This document shows, one piece after another, positions 1 through 5,088 of a stretch of 5,088 nucleotides of DNA. The number at the start of each line of letters is the position of its first letter. The stretch's first letter is position 1. The stretch is from NCBI GenBank assembly GCA_012516225.1, contig JAAYWX010000164.1, positions 1-5,088 of the forward strand, in the 5' to 3' direction. Below the pieces are notes generated by a model. The model made no database searches. It was given only the letters and a program-made list of their open reading frames with translations, and was not told the origin of the DNA. The position numbers were made by a program, and so were the translations under genes. Source of the stretch: Clostridiales bacterium. GTDB taxonomy: Bacteria > Bacillota > Clostridia > Oscillospirales > Oscillospiraceae.

Positions 1-8
1 CTGCCCCT

Positions 9-143
9 CTATCCTTTAAGGCAAAGCCCGTCACTATAAACGGCATAGCTGTTTTTCCCGTTTTCCTTTGCAAAATACAGAGCTTTATCGGCATACTCCA
101 AAAGAGGTTCAAAGCTGTTTCCAAGTTCACCGCTGTATGCCGC
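9..143 (-). pseudogene. Severed C-terminal end of the GGDEF domain, in frame after the premature stop
   Basis: Reading on in the same frame past TGA (144-146) gives 44 sense codons and then TAG at 9-11. The peptide starts AAYSGELGNSFEPLL and contains EYADKALYFAKENGKNSY, the standard end of a GGDEF domain (the yADkALYxAKxxGkN motif). Joined to the upstream part with one glycine at the stop, it gives a complete domain and a protein of 566 residues. No frameshift or other stop is present. No start codon or ribosome site suggests it is translated separately. I infer that it is the remnant of one gene broken by a single base change (GGA to TGA on the coding strand), or that the base is a sequencing error. 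Confidence 0.85.
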
Positions 144-1709
144 TCATATGCTTGCCGAAATGTCCACTGCATATCGGTCACTTATGTATTGGTCGCTGAG
201 TTTTTCTACCAGCAGGCCCAGCTTAAATTCCAAACTCTCCTTTGAAACGTCCTTTACGAGTATGCAAAACTCGTCCCCACCGAATCTTCCGAGAATATCA
301 TTCTCAGAAAAGTTCTCTCTCACTATGGCGGAAACATCTTTAAGTGCCTTGTCTCCCGCCGTATGTCCAAGATTGTCGTTAATTTCCTTAAAGTTATCTA
401 TGTCAAAGAAGATAACCGCGCAGTTTACATCTGGATTATTAGCAAGATAATCTTCACAGCGCGACTTAAACGCCTCTTTATTATACAATCCTGTTAATGA
501 GTCTGTTTCTGCTTTATAAAGAAGATTTTGCTTTTCCTTCATCTCATCATCAATATCTACGAGTTTTCCTATAAGCCAAGTCTTTATTCCGTCTTTTCTC
601 ATCACATGGAAGAAAATCCTGCACCAGCGAGGCTCAAAACCACTGTTATATACTCGTACCATACATTCCCCGTCTACTATGTCTCCGTTTATAGCTTTGA
701 GCATTTTGGCAAATTCCGGCCTATCCTCCTCATAGATATGAAGCAGGTCAGGTATAGCTTCTCCCCAGTATTTTTCAGGCAAATTCCAACCGAATTTTTC
801 TTCAAATTTCTTTGAAATACATATTGTCTGTGCAGAAAAATCCACCTCATACAGTATTTCATCAGACTTTTCTATCAGTATTCTGTAGCGCTCCTGTTCA
901 AAAGCAAGTCTTTCCAATATAGTAAGTTCTCTTGAAAGATCCATAATGACGCAGTAAAGCTTTTCTTCGCCGCGTTCGCTTCTTACATACGAACCGTTTA
1001 ATATAGCTGGAATATATGTAATGCTATCCTGTTTTATCCTCAACTGAATTGAAAAGCTTCTGTCATTTTCTTCCTTTTCCCTCGTTTTCACCATAAGTTT
1101 TTTCAGCTCTACTACATCGCCGGGATGGACAAAATTTATATAATCCCGCTCGCATAAACCGTTAAATTCTTCCCCGCTCTTGTGGATAAGCTTTAAAAAA
1201 CCATCGTTAAAATATTCCGCCTTATAATTTCTCTGAGGAAGAAGCACGAGAACACCGCCGTTGATATTATTTGTTATGTTTCTGAATTTCATCTCGCTGT
1301 CGTATTTTTCCTCGTAATGCCTCTTTTTAAGCATCAACGTATAATGAGCAAGCAAGCTGAAAACGAAGAACATACCTGCAAGCAAAATGAAATAGTATTC
1401 TATCTTAATTTCAAAGTTTTCTGCATAAGCTTTGTCTCCAGACTTGTTTTCTAACAAATTTTCGGTATAATTTACCTGGCGTGCTTGAAATATGGCTGCT
1501 TCGTTGTATAACATATCATGTGCAGGCAAATAATTTTTGTTGCATGTTTCTGCAGAGCTTTCTTCTTGAAAGCTCTCCAGCCCTCTGTTCGAAACGCAGT
1601 TTGTCCCAAATATGGAAAAAGGAAAAAATCCGCAAAGCGGCTGAAGTGAAATATTTAAAATTAAGGACATCGCCATTAATGCTTTCGATAATTTTCCCAT
1701 TGAAAACAT
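144..1709 (-). CDS. Membrane PAS-PAS-GGDEF diguanylate cyclase, cut short by an in-frame TGA
   Basis: This gene encodes a 521-residue sensor that would make cyclic di-GMP from two GTP at the inner face of the membrane. A hydrophobic N-terminus (about 9-33) and a second membrane segment (about 105-126) bracket a roughly 70-residue outer loop of unrecognised type. A charged linker (128-143) leads to two PAS-like regions (about 145-262 and 274-388), then the GGDEF domain from about 400. That domain shows DSLTGLYN (403-410), FFDIDNFKEIND (434-445) and an intact GGDEF (477-481). The inhibitory I-site reads S-E-N-D (468-471), not RxxD. The domain stops after ISASI, before the conserved glycine, and its final helix and strand lie in the next 44 codons beyond the stop. 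The start is uncertain: ATG at 1709, or ATG at 1700, which has AGG nine bases upstream. PAS calls rest on layout and PAC-like sequence, not a profile search. The truncated product is probably unstable or inactive. Confidence 0.88.
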   Translation of the reverse strand: MFSMGKLSKALMAMSLILNISLQPLCGFFPFSIFGTNCVSNRGLESFQEESSAETCNKNYLPAHDMLYNEAAIFQARQVNYTENLLENKSGDKAYAENFEIKIEYYFILLAGMFFVFSLLAHYTLMLKKRHYEEKYDSEMKFRNITNNINGGVLVLLPQRNYKAEYFNDGFLKLIHKSGEEFNGLCERDYINFVHPGDVVELKKLMVKTREKEENDRSFSIQLRIKQDSITYIPAILNGSYVRSERGEEKLYCVIMDLSRELTILERLAFEQERYRILIEKSDEILYEVDFSAQTICISKKFEEKFGWNLPEKYWGEAIPDLLHIYEEDRPEFAKMLKAINGDIVDGECMVRVYNSGFEPRWCRIFFHVMRKDGIKTWLIGKLVDIDDEMKEKQNLLYKAETDSLTGLYNKEAFKSRCEDYLANNPDVNCAVIFFDIDNFKEINDNLGHTAGDKALKDVSAIVRENFSENDILGRFGGDEFCILVKDVSKESLEFKLGLLVEKLSDQYISDRYAVDISASI

Positions 1710-1759
1710 CCTAATTAAGTTTTAGCGCTCCTTACCCGTCTGCGCTTGATGTGATATAC

Positions 1760-1788
1760 ATATTAACTCTGTTTCCGCCGTTATTCAA
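1760..1788 (-). promoter_or_regulatory. Candidate sigma-A promoter for the GGDEF gene
   Basis: On the minus strand, TTGAAT (1788-1783) and TAATAT (1765-1760) are separated by exactly 17 bases. Each matches the TTGACA/TATAAT consensus at four of six positions. Transcription would start near 1752 and leave a leader of about 43 bases before the ATG at 1709. This is a visual match in an AT-rich divergent spacer, so it is only tentative. An AAGGAG lies at 1732-1727 in this leader but is about 17 bases from the first ATG, too far for a normal ribosome site. Confidence 0.3.
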
Positions 1789-1858
1789 TAGCAAAACGCC
1801 AATAATGCTGCCTGCTTAGACTTCTATACAGCTCCGCTATCGGCTCATTTTCAAAAAG

Positions 1859-1864
1859 CGAGGA
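1859..1864 (+). promoter_or_regulatory. Ribosome binding site of the DUF523 gene
   Basis: The sequence CGAGGA lies eight bases before the ATG at 1873, which supports that start. No convincing -35/-10 pair for the plus strand was found in the divergent spacer 1710-1872. Confidence 0.55.
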
Positions 1865-1872
1865 TAATAACT

Positions 1873-2313
1873 ATGAACATACTTGTCAGCGCCTGTCTGC
1901 TGAACGTAAACTGCAGATACAACGGCACAGGAATTTTACATAGCTCCGTGCTGAAGCTTATGGCCTCCCACCAGCTTATACCCGTTTGCCCTGAACTGTT
2001 CGGAGGATTGTGCACTCCCCGCCCGCCGGCTGAAATAATAGAGGGAAGAGTCGTAAATATTGCAGGCAACGATGTTACTGAAGCTTATGAAAAAGGCGCC
2101 GAGGAAACCTTAAAACTCGCTAAACTCTTCAACTGCAAACTTGCTGTTTTGAAGGAACGCAGTCCATCGTGTGGTCATGGAACCATATATGATGGAAGTT
2201 TCACCGCCACCTTAACCGAAGGAAATGGAATAACTGCGGATCTTTTAATAAAAAATGGGATAGAAGTCATAGGTGAATCCGAGGTTTTGGATTACTTCAT
2301 CTCACACCGCTGA
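1873..2313 (+). CDS. DUF523 (TudS/YbbK-like) iron-sulfur protein, probable thiouracil desulfidase family
   Basis: This is a complete 146-residue cytoplasmic protein of the DUF523 family. Visible family signatures are SACLL..NCRYNG (6-18), CPELFGGLCTPRPPAEI (39-55), LKERSPSCGHGTIYDG (93-108) and G.GITADLL..NGIEVI (117-133). Characterised members (TudS) hold a [4Fe-4S] cluster through three cysteines and remove sulfur from thiouracil without net redox change. The likely ligands here are C8, C39 and C100; C14, C47 and C88 are additional cysteines. The usual glycine after SACLL is replaced by asparagine (N11). The length matches the stand-alone single-domain form, without the DUF1722 fusion seen in some relatives. 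It stands alone on the plus strand, divergent from the GGDEF gene and convergent with the thioesterase, so the context adds nothing about its job. Family membership is secure, but the substrate is inferred. Confidence 0.9.
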   Translation: MNILVSACLLNVNCRYNGTGILHSSVLKLMASHQLIPVCPELFGGLCTPRPPAEIIEGRVVNIAGNDVTEAYEKGAEETLKLAKLFNCKLAVLKERSPSCGHGTIYDGSFTATLTEGNGITADLLIKNGIEVIGESEVLDYFISHR

Positions 2314-2351
2314 TCTGCTTATGCTTTATATCCTTTTCTATTTATCACAAG

Positions 2352-2744
2352 TCATTTCAAAAAACCTGTTGCCTGCATTACCGCGATATCTGTTCCTCTG
2401 CTGTCCGTAACGATGACCTCATAAAAGCAAATACTTTTTCCGTACTTCAAACACCTGGCTTCCGCATAAAGGACAGGACCCTTGGTACTTCTCATAAAAT
2501 TAATGCTGCTGGACAGCGATACGGCCTGTGATTGCTCTATATTCGCCGCAACTCCGAATGCATAATCAGCAAGCGTAAAAATCGCTCCGCCCATAACCGT
2601 ACCGTTCGTATTAAGGTGCCTTTCGTCTATCTCCATACTGCACTTGGCATAGTTTGGCTCCGCTTTTTCGATTTTTATGCCAGAAGGCATTACCGCATAA
2701 TTATCGTTCGAAAAACGTTCTCTTGCCAGTTTTGTATAATCCAT
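2352..2744 (-). CDS. Hotdog-fold acyl-CoA thioesterase, PaaI-like
   Basis: This gene encodes a 130-residue soluble protein of the hotdog thioesterase superfamily, which hydrolyses acyl- or aryl-CoA thioesters. The core is H43-LNTNGTV-M51-GG-AIFTLADYAFGVAAN (43-68): the family's N..G..hGG...tLaD motif followed by the long central helix, with N45, G48 and D60 in place. Strands follow at about 73-84 (SLSSSINFMR), 90-99 and 105-113, and the C-terminal ATGFLK is typical. The histidine usual before GG is methionine here. The start at 2744 was chosen because GGAGG lies six bases upstream; the frame is also open to a TTG at 2783, but that gives a proline/arginine-rich 13-residue extension overlapping the ribosome site. 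The natural substrate cannot be told. It follows the liv genes on the same strand across a hairpin, so it may be a separate transcript. Confidence 0.85.
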   Translation of the reverse strand: MDYTKLARERFSNDNYAVMPSGIKIEKAEPNYAKCSMEIDERHLNTNGTVMGGAIFTLADYAFGVAANIEQSQAVSLSSSINFMRSTKGPVLYAEARCLKYGKSICFYEVIVTDSRGTDIAVMQATGFLK

Positions 2745-2750
2745 ATCATT

Positions 2751-2755
2751 CCTCC
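2751..2755 (-). promoter_or_regulatory. Strong ribosome binding site that sets the thioesterase start
   Basis: On the minus strand, GGAGG (2755-2751) sits six bases before ATG 2744-2742. This is the reason for rejecting the upstream in-frame TTG at 2783. Confidence 0.75.
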
Positions 2756-2791
2756 GTCTTGCTGGGGGCAAATCTGTTTGCAACGAACTCA

Positions 2792-2820
2792 GGGTGTTTC
2801 CCTAAAAATGGGAAACACCC
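2792..2820. terminator. Perfect 11-bp hairpin between livF and the thioesterase gene
   Basis: GGGTGTTTCCC (2792-2802) and GGGAAACACCC (2810-2820) are exact reverse complements around a 7-base loop, TAAAAAT. It lies 41 bases past the livF stop, where an operon terminator is expected. The T-rich flank, TTATTTAAT, is on the plus strand (2821-2829). Read in the liv direction, the stem is preceded by A-rich sequence and followed by TGAGTTCGTTG, a poor U-tract. It could be a weak or attenuating liv terminator, a 3' end-stabilising stem, or a stop for plus-strand transcripts running in from DUF523. Confidence 0.6.
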
Positions 2821-2861
2821 TTATTTAATGTAACAAATTTATTAAATCCGCCTGAAACGCT

Positions 2862-3560
2862 CTATTTCCCAAGGTAAGCCTTTTTGACTGCCTCATCTTT
2901 AAGAATCTCCTTTCCGGTGCCTGAAAGCGTTATGCGCCCGGTTTCAAGGACATAGCCCGTATCGGCCGTGTGCAGGGCCATATTTGCGTTCTGCTCGATC
3001 AGAAGAATTGTTACGCCCTGCTTATTGATTTCCTTTATAATATCAAATATGCCTTTCACCACAAGCGGAGCAAGCCCAAGCGACGGCTCATCCATCATCA
3101 GCAGTTTCGGACGGCTCATAAGGGCACGACCGACCGCAAGCATTTGCTGTTCGCCGCCGGACAGTGTGCCGGCCGCCTGCCATGAACGCTCCTTCAGTCT
3201 TGGAAACAGGGTAAAAACCCAGTCCAAGTCTTCCTCCAGATTATCCTTTCGCAGGTATGCGCCAATTTTTAGATTCTCAAGAACCGTCATATCCGGAAAA
3301 ACGTGGCGTCCCTCGGGAACCAGCGTCACGCCTCTTGACACTATCTCATTCGTCTTTTTCCCGGTTATTTCTTCCCCTAAAAACGTAATTTTCCCAGATG
3401 AAACCGGAACAAGCCCAGCAATTGAACGCAGAGTTGTCGATTTTCCCGCTCCGTTTGCTCCTATAAGGGTGACTATCTTGCCTTCCTCAACTTCAAACGA
3501 AATATCACGGACAGCCTTGATGCCTCCATAATTCACGCAAAGGTTCTCAACTTTCAGCAT
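2862..3560 (-). CDS. livF: Branched-chain amino acid ABC transporter ATP-binding protein LivF
   Basis: This 232-residue protein is one of the two cytoplasmic ATPases that drive a LivHM-type importer; the length is normal for LivF. It shows Walker A GANGAGKST (34-42), the LivF-typical VPEGRHVFPDMTVLENL (81-97), signature LSGGEQQ (133-139), Walker B LLMMDEP (153-159) with E158 as the catalytic base, and D-loop SLGLAP (160-165). The switch position reads IEQNA (188-192), with Q in place of histidine, as is usual in LivF. The ATG at 3560 overlaps the end of livG by 14 bases and has GGGGGTGA about six bases upstream inside livG, which suggests translational coupling. It ends with TAG at 2862-2864. 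The substrate is probably leucine, isoleucine or valine, but UrtE-like and aromatic or amide importers share this fold, so specificity depends on the binding protein outside the window. Confidence 0.95.
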   Translation of the reverse strand: MLKVENLCVNYGGIKAVRDISFEVEEGKIVTLIGANGAGKSTTLRSIAGLVPVSSGKITFLGEEITGKKTNEIVSRGVTLVPEGRHVFPDMTVLENLKIGAYLRKDNLEEDLDWVFTLFPRLKERSWQAAGTLSGGEQQMLAVGRALMSRPKLLMMDEPSLGLAPLVVKGIFDIIKEINKQGVTILLIEQNANMALHTADTGYVLETGRITLSGTGKEILKDEAVKKAYLGK

Positions 3561-4395
3561 CTTCGCTCACCCCCAAATATGCCTCAATAACGCGCGGATC
3601 GCTCTGTACTTCTCCCGGTGTTCCGCTTGATATCAGCTTGCCGAAATCAAGTACATATATTCTGTCTGCTATAGACATGACAAGGTCCATATGATGCTCT
3701 ATCATAAGTACCGAAAGTCCAAAATCATTCTTTATGCGCTTTATAAAATCGGACAGTTCCAATGTTTCCTGCGGATTCATTCCCGCCGCAGGCTCATCAA
3801 GCAAAAGCAGCGTTGGCTCCGTAGCGAGTGCCCTTGCAATTTCAAGTCGGCGCTGCTTGCCGTATGGCAGAGAGGCCGCCTTGTCATTTTGAAGGTCTTC
3901 CAGCTCCACAAGGTGCAAAAGCTCCAGCGACTCTTCCCTTATTTTTTGCTCTTCCTTTTTATTGAAGCGAAACGTATCTGAAAAAACATTGGCCTTCAGA
4001 TGGAGGTGCTTTGCTATCATCACGTTTTCAAGTACGGAAAGTTCTTTGAAAAGCCGGATGTTCTGAAATGTGCGCGCAATGCCCATTTCCGTAATCTTAT
4101 CCGGAGTTTTTACTATTGATTTTTTATATTTCCCGGCGTTTTGTCCGGCATACAGCTTTTTCATTTTCCCTTTGGGATGGTTTTCCACAATAGTTTTCCC
4201 GTGGAAAGAAACGTTGCCGTTAGTCGGCTCATAAACTCCGGTTATAACATTGAACGCAGTTGTCTTTCCAGCGCCGTTAGGTCCTATAAGCGCGACAATT
4301 TCATCCTTGCCGACATACATCGAGAGATTATCTACGGCGACGACCCCGCCGAACTGCATTGTCACATCGGTAAGTGCAAGTACCGGCTCTGACAT
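3547..4395 (-). CDS. livG: Branched-chain amino acid ABC transporter ATP-binding protein LivG
   Basis: This 282-residue protein is the partner ATPase of LivF. It shows Walker A GPNGAGKTT (38-46), Q-loop GIARTFQNIRLF (105-116, Q111), signature LPYGKQRRLEIARAL (176-190), Walker B LLLLDEP (196-202) with E201, AAGMNPQE (203-210), switch histidine in IEHHMDLVM (H234) and the LivG-specific tail VIEAYLG (269-275). It is some 25 residues longer than the common LivG, owing to a lysine-rich insertion at about 72-100, between the first beta region and the Q-loop; a second charged stretch (NKKEEQKIREE) lies at 145-155. The ATG follows the livM stop directly. AAGGGGG (4410-4404), eight bases upstream and inside livM, is the ribosome site. 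All catalytic motifs are intact, so it should be functional. Confidence 0.95.
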   Translation of the reverse strand: MSEPVLALTDVTMQFGGVVAVDNLSMYVGKDEIVALIGPNGAGKTTAFNVITGVYEPTNGNVSFHGKTIVENHPKGKMKKLYAGQNAGKYKKSIVKTPDKITEMGIARTFQNIRLFKELSVLENVMIAKHLHLKANVFSDTFRFNKKEEQKIREESLELLHLVELEDLQNDKAASLPYGKQRRLEIARALATEPTLLLLDEPAAGMNPQETLELSDFIKRIKNDFGLSVLMIEHHMDLVMSIADRIYVLDFGKLISSGTPGEVQSDPRVIEAYLGVSEDAES

Positions 4396-5088
4396 CTATT
4401 CCGCCCCCTTCTGCTTGCTAACTCTGCGCCGTGTCAGTTTCCCGTATATGCGGTCAAGACTGAATTCGTTTGTCCCCATTATTCCCTTTCTATAGAAAAG
4501 GACAATCAGCATGATTATAACCGCAAATACAACTTTTCGGAATCCTGTACGGAAAATCCCGGGAGCGGAAATTCTTGCAAACACTCCGTTATCCAATCCT
4601 CTAAGCCACCATTCCGATGCGGCGACAAACAAAAAAGATGAAAGGCAGCTTCCGGTTACGGAGCCTATGCCGCCTATAACCACAATAAGAAGTATCTCAT
4701 AAGTCATTGCCGATTTAAACGGCGCGGCCGTAATTGTATTCTGGAACATGGCGAGCAGCGCGCCGCCGACACCCGCAAAAAACGAGCTTATTATAAAAGA
4801 CATCATCTTGTGGCGAGCAAGATTTATTCCCATCGCCTCGGCTGCAATTTCATCCTCGCGGATTGCCTTGAAAGCCCTCCCGTATGATGAATTGATGAGC
4901 AGGGTTATAACGGCAATGCACAATCCGGCAATAATAAACGGCACCATTGTGGACATATAGACAACTACCTTGCCATCTGCTCCAATAATATTGAAATTGT
5001 TGAAAGTAGGATAGTTTTTTAGCACATTTGAACCGTTCGTTACGGAGCCGAGAGCATCCCACTGGAAAAAGGCGCGTATAATCTCCGC
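4396..5088 (-). CDS. livM: Branched-chain amino acid ABC transporter permease LivM, 5' end outside the window
   Basis: The frame is open from the window edge, giving 230 codons of the C-terminal part of LivM; the whole family is usually about 300-350 residues. A GTG at 5025 is not the start: the 21 codons before it read AEIIRAFFQWDALGSVTNGS, matching the conserved EIIR...LTnGsnGl stretch of LivM. Hydrophobic segments lie at about 43-66, 96-117, 127-150 and 183-199 of the visible part. Between the first two is GRAFKAIREDEIAAEAMGI (70-88), the cytoplasmic coupling loop that contacts LivG and LivF. The basic tail (KLTRRRVSKQK) is cytoplasmic. With LivH it forms the channel for branched-chain amino acids or a related substrate. 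The stop TAG (4398-4396) abuts the livG ATG with no gap. Confidence 0.93.
   Translation of the reverse strand, partial: AEIIRAFFQWDALGSVTNGSNVLKNYPTFNNFNIIGADGKVVVYMSTMVPFIIAGLCIAVITLLINSSYGRAFKAIREDEIAAEAMGINLARHKMMSFIISSFFAGVGGALLAMFQNTITAAPFKSAMTYEILLIVVIGGIGSVTGSCLSSFLFVAASEWWLRGLDNGVFARISAPGIFRTGFRKVVFAVIIMLIVLFYRKGIMGTNEFSLDRIYGKLTRRRVSKQKGAE
4404..4410 (-). promoter_or_regulatory. Ribosome binding site of livG within the end of livM
   Basis: On the minus strand, AAGGGGG (4410-4404) is eight bases before the livG ATG at 4395. It lies in the last codons of livM, which points to coupled translation of the two subunits. Confidence 0.5.

Noticed and set aside
144..146. TGA read as glycine by an alternative genetic code
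   Set aside because: TGA terminates DUF523 (2311-2313), the thioesterase (2352-2354) and livG (3547-3549) at family-typical ends, and the gene content is clostridial.
148..450. Plus-strand open frame opposite the GGDEF domain
   Set aside because: It is the antisense of clear GGDEF coding sequence and has no protein signature.
1746..1830. Plus-strand promoter for DUF523 (TTGATG, TATACA elements)
   Set aside because: No pair of hexamers has both reasonable matches and 16-18 base spacing.
1851..2069. Minus-strand open frame inside DUF523
   Set aside because: It is antisense to conserved DUF523 motifs and has no recognisable domain or ribosome site.
2768..2781. Small inverted repeat GCAAA/TTTGC in the thioesterase leader
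   Set aside because: It has only five base pairs with a four-base loop, within chance expectation and with no supporting context.
2745..2783. Longer thioesterase beginning with TTG at 2783
   Set aside because: The extension is unlike the family and covers the GGAGG that serves the ATG at 2744.
2968..3531. Long plus-strand open frame opposite livF
   Set aside because: It is a shadow of livF, whose ABC motifs are unmistakable on the minus strand; the plus-strand peptide is serine/proline-rich and resembles no family, with no ribosome site.
5023..5025. GTG as the start of livM
   Set aside because: The frame is open to the window edge and the upstream codons encode conserved LivM sequence (EIIR...TNGSN), so the gene simply runs out of the window.

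Overview
The window looks like chromosomal DNA of a low-to-mid GC anaerobic member of the Bacillota, probably class Clostridia. This is an inference from G-rich Shine-Dalgarno sites, the style of the multi-sensor GGDEF protein, and the gene families present; no marker gene fixes the taxon. TGA ends three neighbouring genes at family-appropriate lengths, so the standard bacterial code applies. Five protein genes are visible, four on the minus strand and one on the plus strand. There are no tRNA or rRNA genes, mobile elements or CRISPR repeats.

Left part (9-1709, minus): a membrane-anchored sensor with two predicted PAS-like domains and a GGDEF diguanylate cyclase domain. The reading frame is cut by a single TGA at 144-146, exactly where the family has the glycine of the S-I-G motif. 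The remaining 44 codons of a normal GGDEF C-terminus continue in the same frame to a TAG at 9-11. This is the most notable point in the window: a very young nonsense pseudogene, a phase-like point mutation, or a sequence error.

Middle (1710-2744): a 163-base divergent spacer holds a plausible minus-strand promoter for the sensor gene. On the plus strand is a complete DUF523 protein of the TudS/YbbK family, a likely [4Fe-4S] thiouracil desulfidase-like enzyme. It is convergent, across 38 bases, with a minus-strand hotdog-fold (PaaI-like) acyl-CoA thioesterase. The thioesterase start is best placed at 2744, directly behind a strong GGAGG.

Right part (2862-5088, minus): the distal end of a branched-chain-amino-acid-type ABC importer operon, in the order livM (5' end beyond the window), livG, livF. 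The genes are tightly packed: livM stops one base before livG starts, and livG overlaps livF by 14 bases. LivM forms one half of the membrane channel and LivG and LivF are the ATPases. The substrate-binding protein and LivH are presumably upstream, outside the window. An 11-bp perfect inverted repeat at 2792-2820 separates the liv genes from the thioesterase.

Apart from the broken cyclase, the region is ordinary metabolism and transport. I see no evidence for a new multi-gene system here. The smaller oddities are a lysine-rich insertion in LivG, a degenerate c-di-GMP inhibitory site in the cyclase, a His-to-Met change in the thioesterase motif, and a hairpin whose T-rich flank points away from the operon it follows.
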